Source: DASRHT01 sp035650355 (GTDB lineage: Bacteria > Chloroflexota > Ktedonobacteria > Ktedonobacterales > Ktedonobacteraceae). From it: a DNA stretch of 64,000 nt. Positions 34,316-42,370 of the stretch are shown one piece after another (the first letter of the stretch is position 1; each line of letters opens with the position of its first letter). The stretch covers positions 124,001 through 188,000 of the forward strand of contig DASRHT010000061.1 in the NCBI GenBank assembly GCA_035650355.1. The letters are read 5' to 3'. The translations under genes and the position numbers were made by a program. Under the pieces are notes generated by a model. That model did not search any database, had not been told where the DNA came from, and saw only the letters and a list, made by a program, of their open reading frames with translations.

Positions 34316-35422
34316 TTGCATGCGAAGAAAGGAGGCGTATATGTCGATTGTCGTCGCCCGGTGGCGGAGGAATTCAAGATTGAGACAACCATACAAGCAG
34401 ATAGATATCAAGGAGCATTCGCGTTGAAGAAACATTTCGAGTATGATCCCGAAGATGAGACTGTTACGTTTGTCAAGATGAAGCCGAGCGCACGAGAGCG
34501 AGCGCGTGTTCGCTCTACACCCCAGGAGAAACCGGAGAAGAAGGCCAGCTATGAAAGCAGTTCCGAGGTGCAGCGCTGGTTACGAGAGCAATCATACGAG
34601 GAGAAGAAGCCCACAAAGCCCGCGTTCAACCCCTCGATGCTCTCATCCAGGCGTGACGCTCCCTGGATTCTCTCATCGCTGACACCATTTTACGACCAGA
34701 ACTTAATCACCGATGTGTTGCACGAAGCTCATAGTGGCAAGGAGGCCACCGTGTTCTGTTGCGCTGCCCATCCCGACACAGGCGTGGAATACCTGGCTGC
34801 GAAAATTTATCGTCCACGTATGTTCCGCAGCTTGCGCAACGATGCCGTCTATCGCTATAGCCGCGTCCAGCGCGATGAGCAGGGGCAAGCGGAACACGGC
34901 AATTCACGCCGTGGCAGCGCCGCGACGCGCAAGACCGAGAGGGGACGAGCGGCGCAGGTCGCCTCGTGGATCGACTACGAGTATCAGACGCAACGTCTGC
35001 TCTACGCTCACGGAGCGAAAGTTCCCCAACCCTTCGCCCATATCGGGAATGCGGTGCTCATGGAATATATCGGCGCGTTGGGAGAGCCAGCTCCCAGGTT
35101 AAGCGACGTGACCCTTGAGGAAGAGGAAGTGCAGCCGCTCTTCGACTGCATCATCGACAATATCGAGCTTGCCCTGGTACATGGCCGCATCCACGGCGAT
35201 CTTTCGGCGTACAATATCCTGTACTGGCAGGGAGCGGTGACGCTGATCGATTTCGCGCAGGCTGTTGACCCGTATCACAACTCGGACGTATTCTCGCTGC
35301 TCGCGCGCGATGTCGAACGCACCTGCCAGTACTTCGCGCCATACGGCATTGACGTCGATAGTCACGAACTGACCCGCGCGATCTGGACACCTCATATGGG
35401 GCCGATTCCATTGATGATCTAA
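34316..35422 (+). CDS. RIO-type serine/threonine kinase (RIO1 family)
   Basis: A RIO kinase of up to 368 residues, with a charged ~110-residue N-terminal region. The kinase core has the RIO P-loop SGKEATVFCC, the ATP-site Lys in LAAKIYRPRMFR, the catalytic IHGDLSAYNIL, and the metal-site Asp in LIDFAQAVDP. The C-terminus ends WTPHMGPIPLMI. The start is unclear. The only open-frame start is a poor TTG at 34316, while the strong GGAGG plus ATG at 34341 is in another frame that stops after 28 codons. That could be a leader peptide or a sequencing indel. Bacterial RIO kinases are rare and their targets are unknown. Confidence 0.85.
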   Translation: MHAKKGGVYVDCRRPVAEEFKIETTIQADRYQGAFALKKHFEYDPEDETVTFVKMKPSARERARVRSTPQEKPEKKASYESSSEVQRWLREQSYEEKKPTKPAFNPSMLSSRRDAPWILSSLTPFYDQNLITDVLHEAHSGKEATVFCCAAHPDTGVEYLAAKIYRPRMFRSLRNDAVYRYSRVQRDEQGQAEHGNSRRGSAATRKTERGRAAQVASWIDYEYQTQRLLYAHGAKVPQPFAHIGNAVLMEYIGALGEPAPRLSDVTLEEEEVQPLFDCIIDNIELALVHGRIHGDLSAYNILYWQGAVTLIDFAQAVDPYHNSDVFSLLARDVERTCQYFAPYGIDVDSHELTRAIWTPHMGPIPLMI

Positions 35423-35436
35423 TGGATACCCCACTC

Positions 35437-35469
35437 AGCCTGTTGTCTCTTAAAACCAGACAACAGGCT
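35437..35469. terminator. Hairpin terminator after the RIO kinase gene
   Basis: A perfect 12-bp inverted repeat (AGCCTGTTGTCT at 35437-35448, its complement at 35458-35469) with a 9-base loop lies 15 bases after the RIO kinase stop. There is no T tract after the stem on the plus side, so it may act mainly as a 3' stabiliser. Confidence 0.55.
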
Positions 35470-35495
35470 AAGCGCGAGGGAAAGAGCCAGGTTTT

Positions 35496-35648
35496 TCAGC
35501 TTTCCTCACGAGCTGAAAACTGGACATCACGTAGCCAGACCTGACCGGACCCATGAAACGCCAGCCCAAACTCGATCTGTCCCGGCTCATCAGGTACGCG
35601 CAAGGTGATACCGTAGATTTGCCAGTCAGTAGTACCCTCAATAGTCCG
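35496..35648 (-). pseudogene. C-terminal relic of a larger protein (beta-sandwich tail)
   Basis: A frame without a start codon reads RTIEGTTDWQIYGITLRVPD, continues to GLAFHGSGQVWLRDVQFSAR, and ends with a stop at 35496. The pattern TDWQxY...VP...FGLxLxGxGQVWLxDV is a known C-terminal tail of some large bacterial regulators and carbohydrate proteins. An upstream stop at 35649 cuts it off, so only ~50 codons survive. It is probably a decayed gene end. Confidence 0.65.
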
Positions 35649-35718
35649 TTAGAAGTCTATCTACATAACTAGTGGCGAAAAATGAAAAAAGATCTCTTAA
35701 TTGGAGGACAGAAAAATA

Positions 35719-35973
35719 TCACGGAGCCGTTGCCCGTTCAAGCAATGTGAGCCGGACGAGCGCCTCCCGTCGCGAATGTCCACACATGTCTTCAGAAGGG
35801 CGCAAAGCGTTACATACCGCCGGACGCTCCGGCCTGCCGAAGAGCCGGCAGCGGTTGTCTGCCGTCAGTTGAACGCAGCGCACTCCGGCAGGCTTTCCCT
35901 GCGGCATGCCCGGAATTGGGGATGAAATCGATGGAGCAATACAACAGGCTCCGCAACCAACTCGGCAGTCCAT
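35719..35973 (-). CDS. YkgJ-family cysteine cluster protein
   Basis: A small 84-residue protein with eight Cys, starting MDCRVGCGACCIAPSI, then VQLTADNRCRLFGRPERPAV and CNALRPSEDMCGH. This is the CxxxCxxCC...C pattern of YkgJ proteins, thought to bind a metal or iron-sulfur centre. The ribosome site is AAAGGA. It lies 20 bases after the molybdopterin oxidoreductase stop, so it is the second gene of that unit. A role in cofactor handling is plausible but not shown. Confidence 0.85.
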   Translation of the reverse strand: MDCRVGCGACCIAPSISSPIPGMPQGKPAGVRCVQLTADNRCRLFGRPERPAVCNALRPSEDMCGHSRREALVRLTLLERATAP

Positions 35974-35993
35974 ACGATTTCCTTTCCCCTCTG

Positions 35994-38261
35994 CTATGAG
36001 TATGCCGGAAGAGCTGCGGCCTTCTGCACCGTTACAGCTACTCCATTCAAGATGGCATTGCCTGATAGCGGATCGATCCGGCCCTCATCGGTCAGCATAT
36101 TCGCGCTGACACCGGCATGGGCAGCGGCAACCTGCATACGCGCACCTGGCTGGTTATGGCCCCAGCCGTGAGGAAGGCTGACGACGCCGGGCATAATAGC
36201 AGCCGTTACCTCTACCGGCACCTCAACCATGCCAGATTGTGAAGAGATGCAGGCACACTCGCCATTTTCCAATTGTAGGCGGGAGGCATCGTCTGGATGG
36301 ATATGCAGCGTGCAGCGATTTTTGCCTTTAGTCAGGACGTGCAGATTATGCATCCACGAGTTGTTGGAATGCAAATCGCGCCGTCCGATCAGCAGCAGCC
36401 GCCCATTACCGCTATTTGCCTGTTCAAGCGCAGCCCGCAGGCGCTCCACATCGGCAGTGATTGGTGGCGGCGCAAGCTCGATTTTGCCCGATACTGTACG
36501 CAACGCCTCTGGAATGCGCGGTTGGAGGGGACCAAGATCAATGCCATGAGGATGCGCTTCCAGCATTGCCAGATCCAGACCTGCATTTTGTGCGCCAAAA
36601 CCGTCCCCATAGGGACCGCTACGCAGCAGGTAATCGATGATACGCTCCGGGCCGCGCCTCGGCTCCAGAGCCGCGAGGATCTCGGATGGTTCACGCCCCT
36701 CAATCGAGGTGCCGGACGTTGCGACATCACGCTGAATCAATTGCATGACCATCATTTCGTCAAGGATATTCAGATCAGCGCAGGCTCCCTGACCCGCCAG
36801 AATGCCTGCCAGCCGCAGCAGCACCTCCCATTCATCCAGCATCTCCGCCTCACGTTCGAAGATAGCGGGAGAGTAGTTCACCAAGTTGCGAATGGAGAGC
36901 TGGTAGAAGGTGGCATCGAAGTGAGAACGCGCAAGCGGAGAGGGCGCGGGAAGAATTACGTTGGCGTGGCGCGTCGTTTCGTTGAGATAGATATCCACGC
37001 TAACCATGAATTCCAGCGTACCAAGAGCTTGCTGGAGGCGATGACTATTGGGCGTGCTCAAGGCGGGATTGCCGCCAACCGTGATCATAGCCTTCACCTG
37101 CCCATCTCCTGGAGTTTCGATCTCTTCGGCCAGGCAGACAGCAGGAAGCTCACCAAAGAACTCCGGCAGCCCCCGCACACGGCTACGCCAGTGCCCAAGA
37201 CGAGTGCCACGTCCCTTGCCCGGCACGCCGCTGGCATTACGAGCGCCCGCCGCTCCCTTAGGGAACATCACGCCACCTTCGCGGTCGAGATTGCCGGTCA
37301 GGATGTTGAGTACATCGACCAGCCAGCTTGTCAGCGTGCCAAATTCCTGGGTGCAGGTACCGATACGCCCATAGACGACAGCACGGGGCGCACGCGCAAG
37401 CTCACGAGCGAGCCGACGAATATGCTCGGGAGCAATGCCACAAGCAGGCGCCACCGTCTCGGGAGGAAAATATCGGGCCAGCTCGCGAACCTCTTCGAGA
37501 CCGGTGAGATGCTCAGCAAGACGTCCGGGATTGACCAATTCTTCCGCAAAAAGCGTGTGTACCACCGCGAAGAGCAGGTGAGCATCACTGCCGGGACGAA
37601 TAAAATGGTGCTCGTCAGCTTCCTGCGCGGTCCGTGTACGATATGGGTCGATGACCACAACTTTGCCGCCACGCTGTCGCAAACGCCGGAGCCGCCCACG
37701 CATATCAGGAGCGGTCATCAAGCTGCCATTCGAAACGAGCGGATTCGCGCCGAGCAAGAGCAGATAATCGGTCCGATCTATATCAGGGATAGGAATGGTC
37801 AGTCCGGTGCCAAACATCAATGCTGATGAAACCTGCTTGGGCATCTGGTCAACCGTTGAGGCCGAGTAGATATTTTGCGTTCCCGCCATCCGCAGGAGGG
37901 CAGGCAAATAGAATATGCCCGCGAGATTGTGGGCATTAGGATTGCCGATATATAGCGCCAGCGCATTGCGACCATGCTGCTGAATGATTGGCAGAAGGCC
38001 CCGTTCAATCTCAGCAAAAGCCTCGTCCCAGCTTACCGTCTGCCACTGGTCGCCTCGCCGGATCATTGGTTCGCGGATGCGATCAGGGTCGGCATCCAAT
38101 TCTTTGAGGCTATATGCTTTAGGGCAGATATAGCCGTGGCTGAGCACATCCTGCTCATCGCCACGAATGGAAAGCACCTCGCGCCCCCTCGTCACAATCT
38201 CCAGTCCGCAGGTAGCCTCACAGAGCGGACAGGTTCTATAGCTGATCTTTGTGGCAGTCAT
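35994..38261 (-). CDS. Molybdopterin oxidoreductase, DMSO reductase/formate dehydrogenase superfamily
   Basis: A 755-residue molybdenum (or tungsten) enzyme. The N-terminal [4Fe-4S] site reads CPLCEATCGLEI with a fourth Cys in ICPKAYSL, so it is CxxCxxxC-N25-30-C. The molybdenum region (YSASTVDQMPKQ) has no obvious Cys or selenocysteine, so Ser or another residue could be the ligand. Substrate-domain motifs include LLLLGANPLVSN and VIDPYRTRTA. The C-terminal cofactor domain has LPHGWGHNQPGARMQVA. There is no Tat signal, so it is cytoplasmic. It has a strong GGAGG ribosome site and no small-subunit gene, only the YkgJ gene after it. The substrate is unknown. Confidence 0.88.
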   Translation of the reverse strand: MTATKISYRTCPLCEATCGLEIVTRGREVLSIRGDEQDVLSHGYICPKAYSLKELDADPDRIREPMIRRGDQWQTVSWDEAFAEIERGLLPIIQQHGRNALALYIGNPNAHNLAGIFYLPALLRMAGTQNIYSASTVDQMPKQVSSALMFGTGLTIPIPDIDRTDYLLLLGANPLVSNGSLMTAPDMRGRLRRLRQRGGKVVVIDPYRTRTAQEADEHHFIRPGSDAHLLFAVVHTLFAEELVNPGRLAEHLTGLEEVRELARYFPPETVAPACGIAPEHIRRLARELARAPRAVVYGRIGTCTQEFGTLTSWLVDVLNILTGNLDREGGVMFPKGAAGARNASGVPGKGRGTRLGHWRSRVRGLPEFFGELPAVCLAEEIETPGDGQVKAMITVGGNPALSTPNSHRLQQALGTLEFMVSVDIYLNETTRHANVILPAPSPLARSHFDATFYQLSIRNLVNYSPAIFEREAEMLDEWEVLLRLAGILAGQGACADLNILDEMMVMQLIQRDVATSGTSIEGREPSEILAALEPRRGPERIIDYLLRSGPYGDGFGAQNAGLDLAMLEAHPHGIDLGPLQPRIPEALRTVSGKIELAPPPITADVERLRAALEQANSGNGRLLLIGRRDLHSNNSWMHNLHVLTKGKNRCTLHIHPDDASRLQLENGECACISSQSGMVEVPVEVTAAIMPGVVSLPHGWGHNQPGARMQVAAAHAGVSANMLTDEGRIDPLSGNAILNGVAVTVQKAAALPAYS

Positions 38262-38461
38262 CTATGCCTCCTTGCCTGATAGTCGGATATGGTCGCATGC
38301 TGTAAGCTAGAAAAAAATAATTCACGCAGCTTGACTGATTGCATTATGCATTATTTTTGGTCGCGTTACCAGCCTTATTCACCAGACTATCTTGCTCAAT
38401 GCTGGCCTGTAACGCTTCCCTGTATACCACAATGGAAAATCGAGAGCCTCAGAAAGGAATT

Positions 38462-39646
38462 ATGGCAAGCGTTATGGAGCCATCAGAGCACTCACGCAGG
38501 CAGGAGCGATTGAACTGGCTGACGGAGATTTACCGCCTGTATGCAGCGGATCTCCAGCGCTCGATCTACAGCAGAGTGAACGATCTCGCTTTAGCCGAGG
38601 ACCTGACCAGCATGGTCTTCCTCAAGGCGCTGCGCTGGCTCAGGGAGGACCAGAGCTCCGAAAGTGCGCGCGGCTGGCTCTATGCAACGGCTCGCACAAC
38701 CATCGCTGACCACTGGCAGATACAAAGTCAATACGAGACGCGCTCGCTGGACAATCTTGAGATACGGCTTCGCGCCTTCGATAACACGGAACTTGCCAGC
38801 CAGCAAGCCGAGACGCGCGTGCAGCACCTTCTCAGTTTGCTGCCGGAGCGTGACCGCAACATTTTGACCCTGCGCTATCTCCAGGGGTACAGCGCCTCCG
38901 AGATCGCCGAAGCCCTGGGCACCAGCGCAAGCCATATTCGCGTGCTGCAATTGCGCGCACTGAGGCGTGCCGCTCAATTGGAGACAATGGAAAGGAACGG
39001 AGACAGGATGCAAGAACAGGAAACGCCATTCGATTCAGCTATTAAATTATTGGCACCGGAGAGCCGACGGGTACTTGATCTGGCCCGCGAAGAAATGCTT
39101 AACTTGAAACACTGGTTTATTGGTACCGAACATCTGTTATGGGGTCTGGCGAGCGAGGGCAGCATTGCCTCGTTTCTCACGCCGCTGGGCATCACTCCTG
39201 AGCGCATTCATGCCGGCATCACCTTTATCTTCGACCGTCAGGCACAGCAGGGTCAGTGGTCCCTTCAAGCGCCGCCAGCCGCAGAGGTGGCAACGGAGAA
39301 GCTGCTCACGCATCGTGCTCAACAGGTAATCGTTCTGGCAGGAGATGAGATGAGAAACCTGGGAGAGAAGGGGATACGCCCGACACATCTGCTGCTCGGC
39401 CTGATGAACGAAGGCGAAGGGATCGGCGCGGGTCTGCTACGCTCGCTGGGCATCAGCCTTTTGCAGGCACGTAACGCACTGATTCCTGCCACCGCCAATC
39501 AAAATTGCTCCTTCTGCGGTCGCAGCGGCTCACTGGTCACTCACTTTTTCTCGCCAGAGATGGGGGTTGCACAGAGCAGTACTCCCAGCACTTTCATCTG
39601 TGACCGCTGCGTGCGGCGTTTCTCCGCCATGCTTGGCAGTGCATAG
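38462..39646 (+). CDS. Sigma-70 family factor fused to Clp N repeats and a ClpX-type zinc finger
   Basis: A 394-residue protein with an unusual layout. Residues 1 to ~180 are an ECF-like sigma factor: region 2 (DLQRSIYSRVNDLALAEDLT, then FLKALRWL) and region 4 (RDRNILTLRYLQGYSASEIA, then LGTSASHIRVLQ). Two Clp N repeats follow (ARRVL-type LAREEMLNLKHWFIGTEHLL near 195, and GDEMRNLGEKGIRPTHLLLG near 290). A C-terminal C4 zinc finger has CSFCGRSG and ICDRCVRRF. ATG 38462 is chosen because AAAGGA precedes it closely; ATG 38432 lacks a site. Clp N and ClpX fingers normally recruit substrates to Clp proteases, so this sigma factor may be tied to proteolysis. That is inference. Confidence 0.85.
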   Translation: MASVMEPSEHSRRQERLNWLTEIYRLYAADLQRSIYSRVNDLALAEDLTSMVFLKALRWLREDQSSESARGWLYATARTTIADHWQIQSQYETRSLDNLEIRLRAFDNTELASQQAETRVQHLLSLLPERDRNILTLRYLQGYSASEIAEALGTSASHIRVLQLRALRRAAQLETMERNGDRMQEQETPFDSAIKLLAPESRRVLDLAREEMLNLKHWFIGTEHLLWGLASEGSIASFLTPLGITPERIHAGITFIFDRQAQQGQWSLQAPPAAEVATEKLLTHRAQQVIVLAGDEMRNLGEKGIRPTHLLLGLMNEGEGIGAGLLRSLGISLLQARNALIPATANQNCSFCGRSGSLVTHFFSPEMGVAQSSTPSTFICDRCVRRFSAMLGSA

Positions 39647-39689
39647 ATGCTGTCGTTCTTTACACTGCGGCTGTTGCGAAGCTGATGTT

Positions 39690-39854
39690 CAGGGCTTCTC
39701 AAAAGTCGGTGCATGCTCTGACTGCTCGCGCCAAACGCGCTCATAAGGAGAGGAAGGTGCGGGCTGTGGGCTGCGCCCACAGCCCGCACCTTCCTCTCAG
39801 AACGGCTCGCAAGCGAGCCGTTCTGTATAAAAAGACAACGTTTGAGAAGCCCCG
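39690..39854 (+). repeat. Double-hairpin repeat element, family B, copy 1
   Basis: A 165-base element has inverted ends CAGGGCTTCTCAAA ... TTTGAGAAGCCCCG. Inside are a perfect 24-bp hairpin (arms 39748-39771 and 39775-39798, loop TGC) and a second hairpin with AACGGCTCGCAAGCGAGCCGTT-type arms. A second copy, inverted, is at 51503-51668. No coding content. It is placed between the sigma-fusion gene and the purU promoter. Confidence 0.88.
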
Positions 39855-39873
39855 AGCTGATGTTGGTAACATA

Positions 39874-39902
39874 TTGACAGAACAATTCTTGGGGCATAGT
39901 AT
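39874..39902 (+). promoter_or_regulatory. Sigma-70 promoter of purU
   Basis: TTGACA (39874-39879) and TAGTAT (39897-39902) are separated by 17 bases. The ~95-base leader holds a small hairpin, CCTGCC / GGCAGG, at 39921-39936. It does not match any riboswitch consensus I know. Confidence 0.75.
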
Positions 39903-39996
39903 ACATCATGGGGAGCACGCCCTGCCCTCAGGCAGGTCCTTTCAACTGCTAGAGAGTAAAGCGCGCCCCACGACAAAAAATAGGGAAAGGTGGTAA

Positions 39997-40866
39997 GTGC
40001 CAGACGTGCCCATGCAGAAACAGACCATTACCCTCCTGATTTCCTGCCCTGACCAGCCCGGCATCGTCGCAGCCGTTTCACAATTTATTTTCGAGCATCA
40101 CGGCAATATTGTTCAATCAGACCAGTATTCAACCAATAGACAAGCATCAACGTTTTTTATGCGTATTAGCATCTCCGAAGAGGGCTTTCCGCTAAGTCAA
40201 GCAGAGATCACCGAGCAATTTCGCCCCATTGCCCAACGCTTCCATATGCAATGGGTTCTGTATTATTCGCAGCAACGCAAGCGTGCAGGGATTTTCGTGT
40301 CCAGGCTCGATCATTGCCTGACCGATCTGCTCTGGCGCTGGAAGAGCGGGGAACTAGCAATGGAGATCCCCTTCATTATCAGCAATCACCCGGATGCGGA
40401 ACCACTGGCGCGGATGTACAGTATCCCCTACTACCACTTTCCCAGTCGGCGTGAAACGCGCCAGGCGGATCAAACGCGCATCCTCGAGTTCATCCAGGGC
40501 AAAGTCGATTTTCTGGTGCTGGCCCGCTATATGCAGATCCTGGAGACCTTTTTCGTGGCGGAATATCCTGAACAGATCATCAATATTCACCATAGCTTCC
40601 TCCCCGCCTTCATCGGCGCCAATCCTTACCAGCAAGCCTTCGAGCGCGGTGTCAAGCTAATCGGAGCAACCGCGCATTATGTGACAGACAGCCTGGATGA
40701 GGGGCCAATTATCGCGCAGGACGTGATCCACTGCGATCACCGTGATAGCGTCGAAGATCTGGTCCGCAAAGGGCGCGATGTGGAACGCCGCGTCCTTGCC
40801 GAAGCCGTGCGACTGCATACGGAGGACCGGGTGCTGGTCTATGAGAATAAGACAATTGTGTTCTAG
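39997..40866 (+). CDS. purU: Formyltetrahydrofolate deformylase
   Basis: The 289-residue enzyme hydrolyses 10-formyl-THF to formate and THF. The N-terminal ACT domain (TLLISCPDQPGIVAAVSQFI) is the regulatory part. The formyl-hydrolase domain has FIISNHPDAEPLA, INIHHSFLPAF with the catalytic His, and GATAHYVTDSLDEGPII with the catalytic Asp. GTG 39997 is chosen over ATG 40012 because GGTGG lies just upstream. A strong promoter and a hairpin terminator suggest it is transcribed alone. Confidence 0.93.
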   Translation: MPDVPMQKQTITLLISCPDQPGIVAAVSQFIFEHHGNIVQSDQYSTNRQASTFFMRISISEEGFPLSQAEITEQFRPIAQRFHMQWVLYYSQQRKRAGIFVSRLDHCLTDLLWRWKSGELAMEIPFIISNHPDAEPLARMYSIPYYHFPSRRETRQADQTRILEFIQGKVDFLVLARYMQILETFFVAEYPEQIINIHHSFLPAFIGANPYQQAFERGVKLIGATAHYVTDSLDEGPIIAQDVIHCDHRDSVEDLVRKGRDVERRVLAEAVRLHTEDRVLVYENKTIVF

Positions 40867-40880
40867 CTGCCCCTTTCTGT

Positions 40881-40911
40881 GGTGAGGACATATTGGTACT
40901 ATGTCCTCACC
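40881..40911 (+). terminator. Hairpin terminator candidate after purU
   Basis: A perfect 12-bp stem (GGTGAGGACATA / TATGTCCTCACC) with a 7-base loop begins 15 bases after the purU stop. No T run follows directly. Confidence 0.55.
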
Positions 40912-41068
40912 GGACGATGGTATGTTACGAGCCTGAAGAAAGGCGTCAAATACAAAAAACACAGGCTTAATTACACAATCATGAAGAAGGGGGTTGAATT
41001 ATCGGCAGAGCATATGATACTATTAGGGGAGATAGAAAGGGTCGCCCACCATTTCTAGAAGGAGAGCT

Positions 41069-41476
41069 ATGCACGAAATGATTCGGCCCAAATTGCCATT
41101 ACGGCAGCGAACGATTGAATTCAGTTATGAAGAGCGGGCGCAACTGGACACGATCATCGACCTTCTTATTCCCTCTGATGATCACTTTCCCGCCCCCTCA
41201 AGCCTCCATTTAATTGATGTTTTCCTGCGTCACCTGTTACCCAGCACGGCAAACGAGAGTCCTCTCATGCTTAACCAACAGCGTCTACGCTCAGTGCTGC
41301 GCGATTTAAACGCAGCATCCGGTGGTTGTTTCCGTAAAGCCAACCTGGAAAAGCAGCAAATCCTGCTCAAGCAGCTCGAAAGGAAGGACCCGGCCTTTTT
41401 TCAGACGCTATGGACGCTCGCGAATCACAGCTACTATACGCATCTGGCAACACAGCGACGCGTGTCGATCTCATAG
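41069..41476 (+). CDS. Gluconate 2-dehydrogenase subunit 3-like protein
   Basis: This 135-residue protein has an AGAAGGAG ribosome site. The pattern LDTIIDLLIPSDDHFPAPSS followed by FFQTLWTLANHSYYTH resembles the helical subunit 3 family of gluconate 2-dehydrogenase, which partners a GMC flavoprotein and a cytochrome. No Tat/Sec signal is seen, and no GMC partner is adjacent. It may therefore be an orphan or cytoplasmic variant. Function not assigned. Confidence 0.55.
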   Translation: MHEMIRPKLPLRQRTIEFSYEERAQLDTIIDLLIPSDDHFPAPSSLHLIDVFLRHLLPSTANESPLMLNQQRLRSVLRDLNAASGGCFRKANLEKQQILLKQLERKDPAFFQTLWTLANHSYYTHLATQRRVSIS

Positions 41477-41495
41477 CTGGCTATATGAAATCGGA

Positions 41496-41990
41496 TTACT
41501 GGGCAACCTGCAAGACCTGAGCAAAATCCTGAAGCGCCTGCGCAATATCGGCTTCGGCACGCGCCTTACCCAGACCCAGGAAACCGGTGGCATGCGCCTT
41601 ATGCATCACCTCACTGGCGACCTGCAGGAGCCAGCGTTTGTACTCTTCAACCTCTTGAGGCTGGCATTTCTCGTTCAGGATGCCAATGGCCTGCTCGCAC
41701 ATCTGATTCCTGACCGCAATTGCATCCTCTTTACTGCTGCCCTCGTGCCGCTCGATCAGCACGTTATGTCTTCCATGATTTTCGCCTTTGAGAGCAAAAA
41801 TCGTCGAGATCAGCTCGCTCTCGGGGAATTGTCTGCTGGTATCGCGCACAATCAGGTAAAATGAGAGCGATGTTTTAACGGCTTTGAGTGCGCTGACCTG
41901 AATGACAGCCAGGGAGGTGCCTGCTACTACAAAAGGAACGTCAAATAGGAGTTCGCTTTCGTCAGGTGTGAAGTCGGTTGCTCTGGTCAT
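41496..41990 (-). CDS. Conserved-looking hypothetical protein, 164 residues
   Basis: A soluble protein starts MTRATDFTPDESELLFDVPF with a good GAAGGAG ribosome site and a recognisable promoter. The N-terminal half is mixed alpha/beta. The C-terminal half is helical (EEYKRWLLQVASEVMHKAHA, then LGLGKARAEADIAQALQDFA). I do not recognise a family. It converges on the 41069 gene with a 19-base gap. The clear start signals and codon use support a real gene. Confidence 0.7.
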   Translation of the reverse strand: MTRATDFTPDESELLFDVPFVVAGTSLAVIQVSALKAVKTSLSFYLIVRDTSRQFPESELISTIFALKGENHGRHNVLIERHEGSSKEDAIAVRNQMCEQAIGILNEKCQPQEVEEYKRWLLQVASEVMHKAHATGFLGLGKARAEADIAQALQDFAQVLQVAQ

Positions 41991-42370
41991 GGATACGCTC
42001 CTTCAAAATATATACGGCTCAGCTTTCATACGCAGCATACACGATCCTCTATGAAAAGACAACTACTCTCATTGACTCATGAAAAATCGTAATTTGTAGT
42101 ACTATCTACTCATACACCAATCATAGCAAATTTCATCCGCTGACCGATAGGGAAAGGAAAAAATGAGGCGTATAGCAAATAGCGCCTATAGACGCTTTTA
42201 GCTATTCCCATAACCTATGCCCATGTTATAAACTGGTATGTACTCATCTATATGGGATCTACGTTACAACATTCGTATATCATACGTATCAATGATGGGT
42301 CTTACTATTTTATGCACTTCTATACTAAAGCAAAAGAGTTTTTCTCTTCTATTAATGAAAGGGGTCTCAC
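41991..42370. other. 380-base intergenic region with a minus-strand promoter
   Basis: On the minus strand, TTGTCT (42057-42062) and TATGCT (42034-42039) with a 17-base spacer form a plausible promoter for the 41990 gene, 45 bases from its ATG. The rest is AT-rich leader of the nagZ gene. No other feature was supported. Confidence 0.5.

Noticed and set aside
36297..37826. Long plus-strand open frame (509 codons) opposite the molybdoenzyme gene
   Set aside because: Antisense shadow of a clear molybdopterin oxidoreductase; composition is not protein-like and no start signal exists.
39913..39996. Possible riboswitch in the purU leader
   Set aside because: Only one short hairpin is present; it does not match THF, ZTP, glycine or purine riboswitch patterns that I know.
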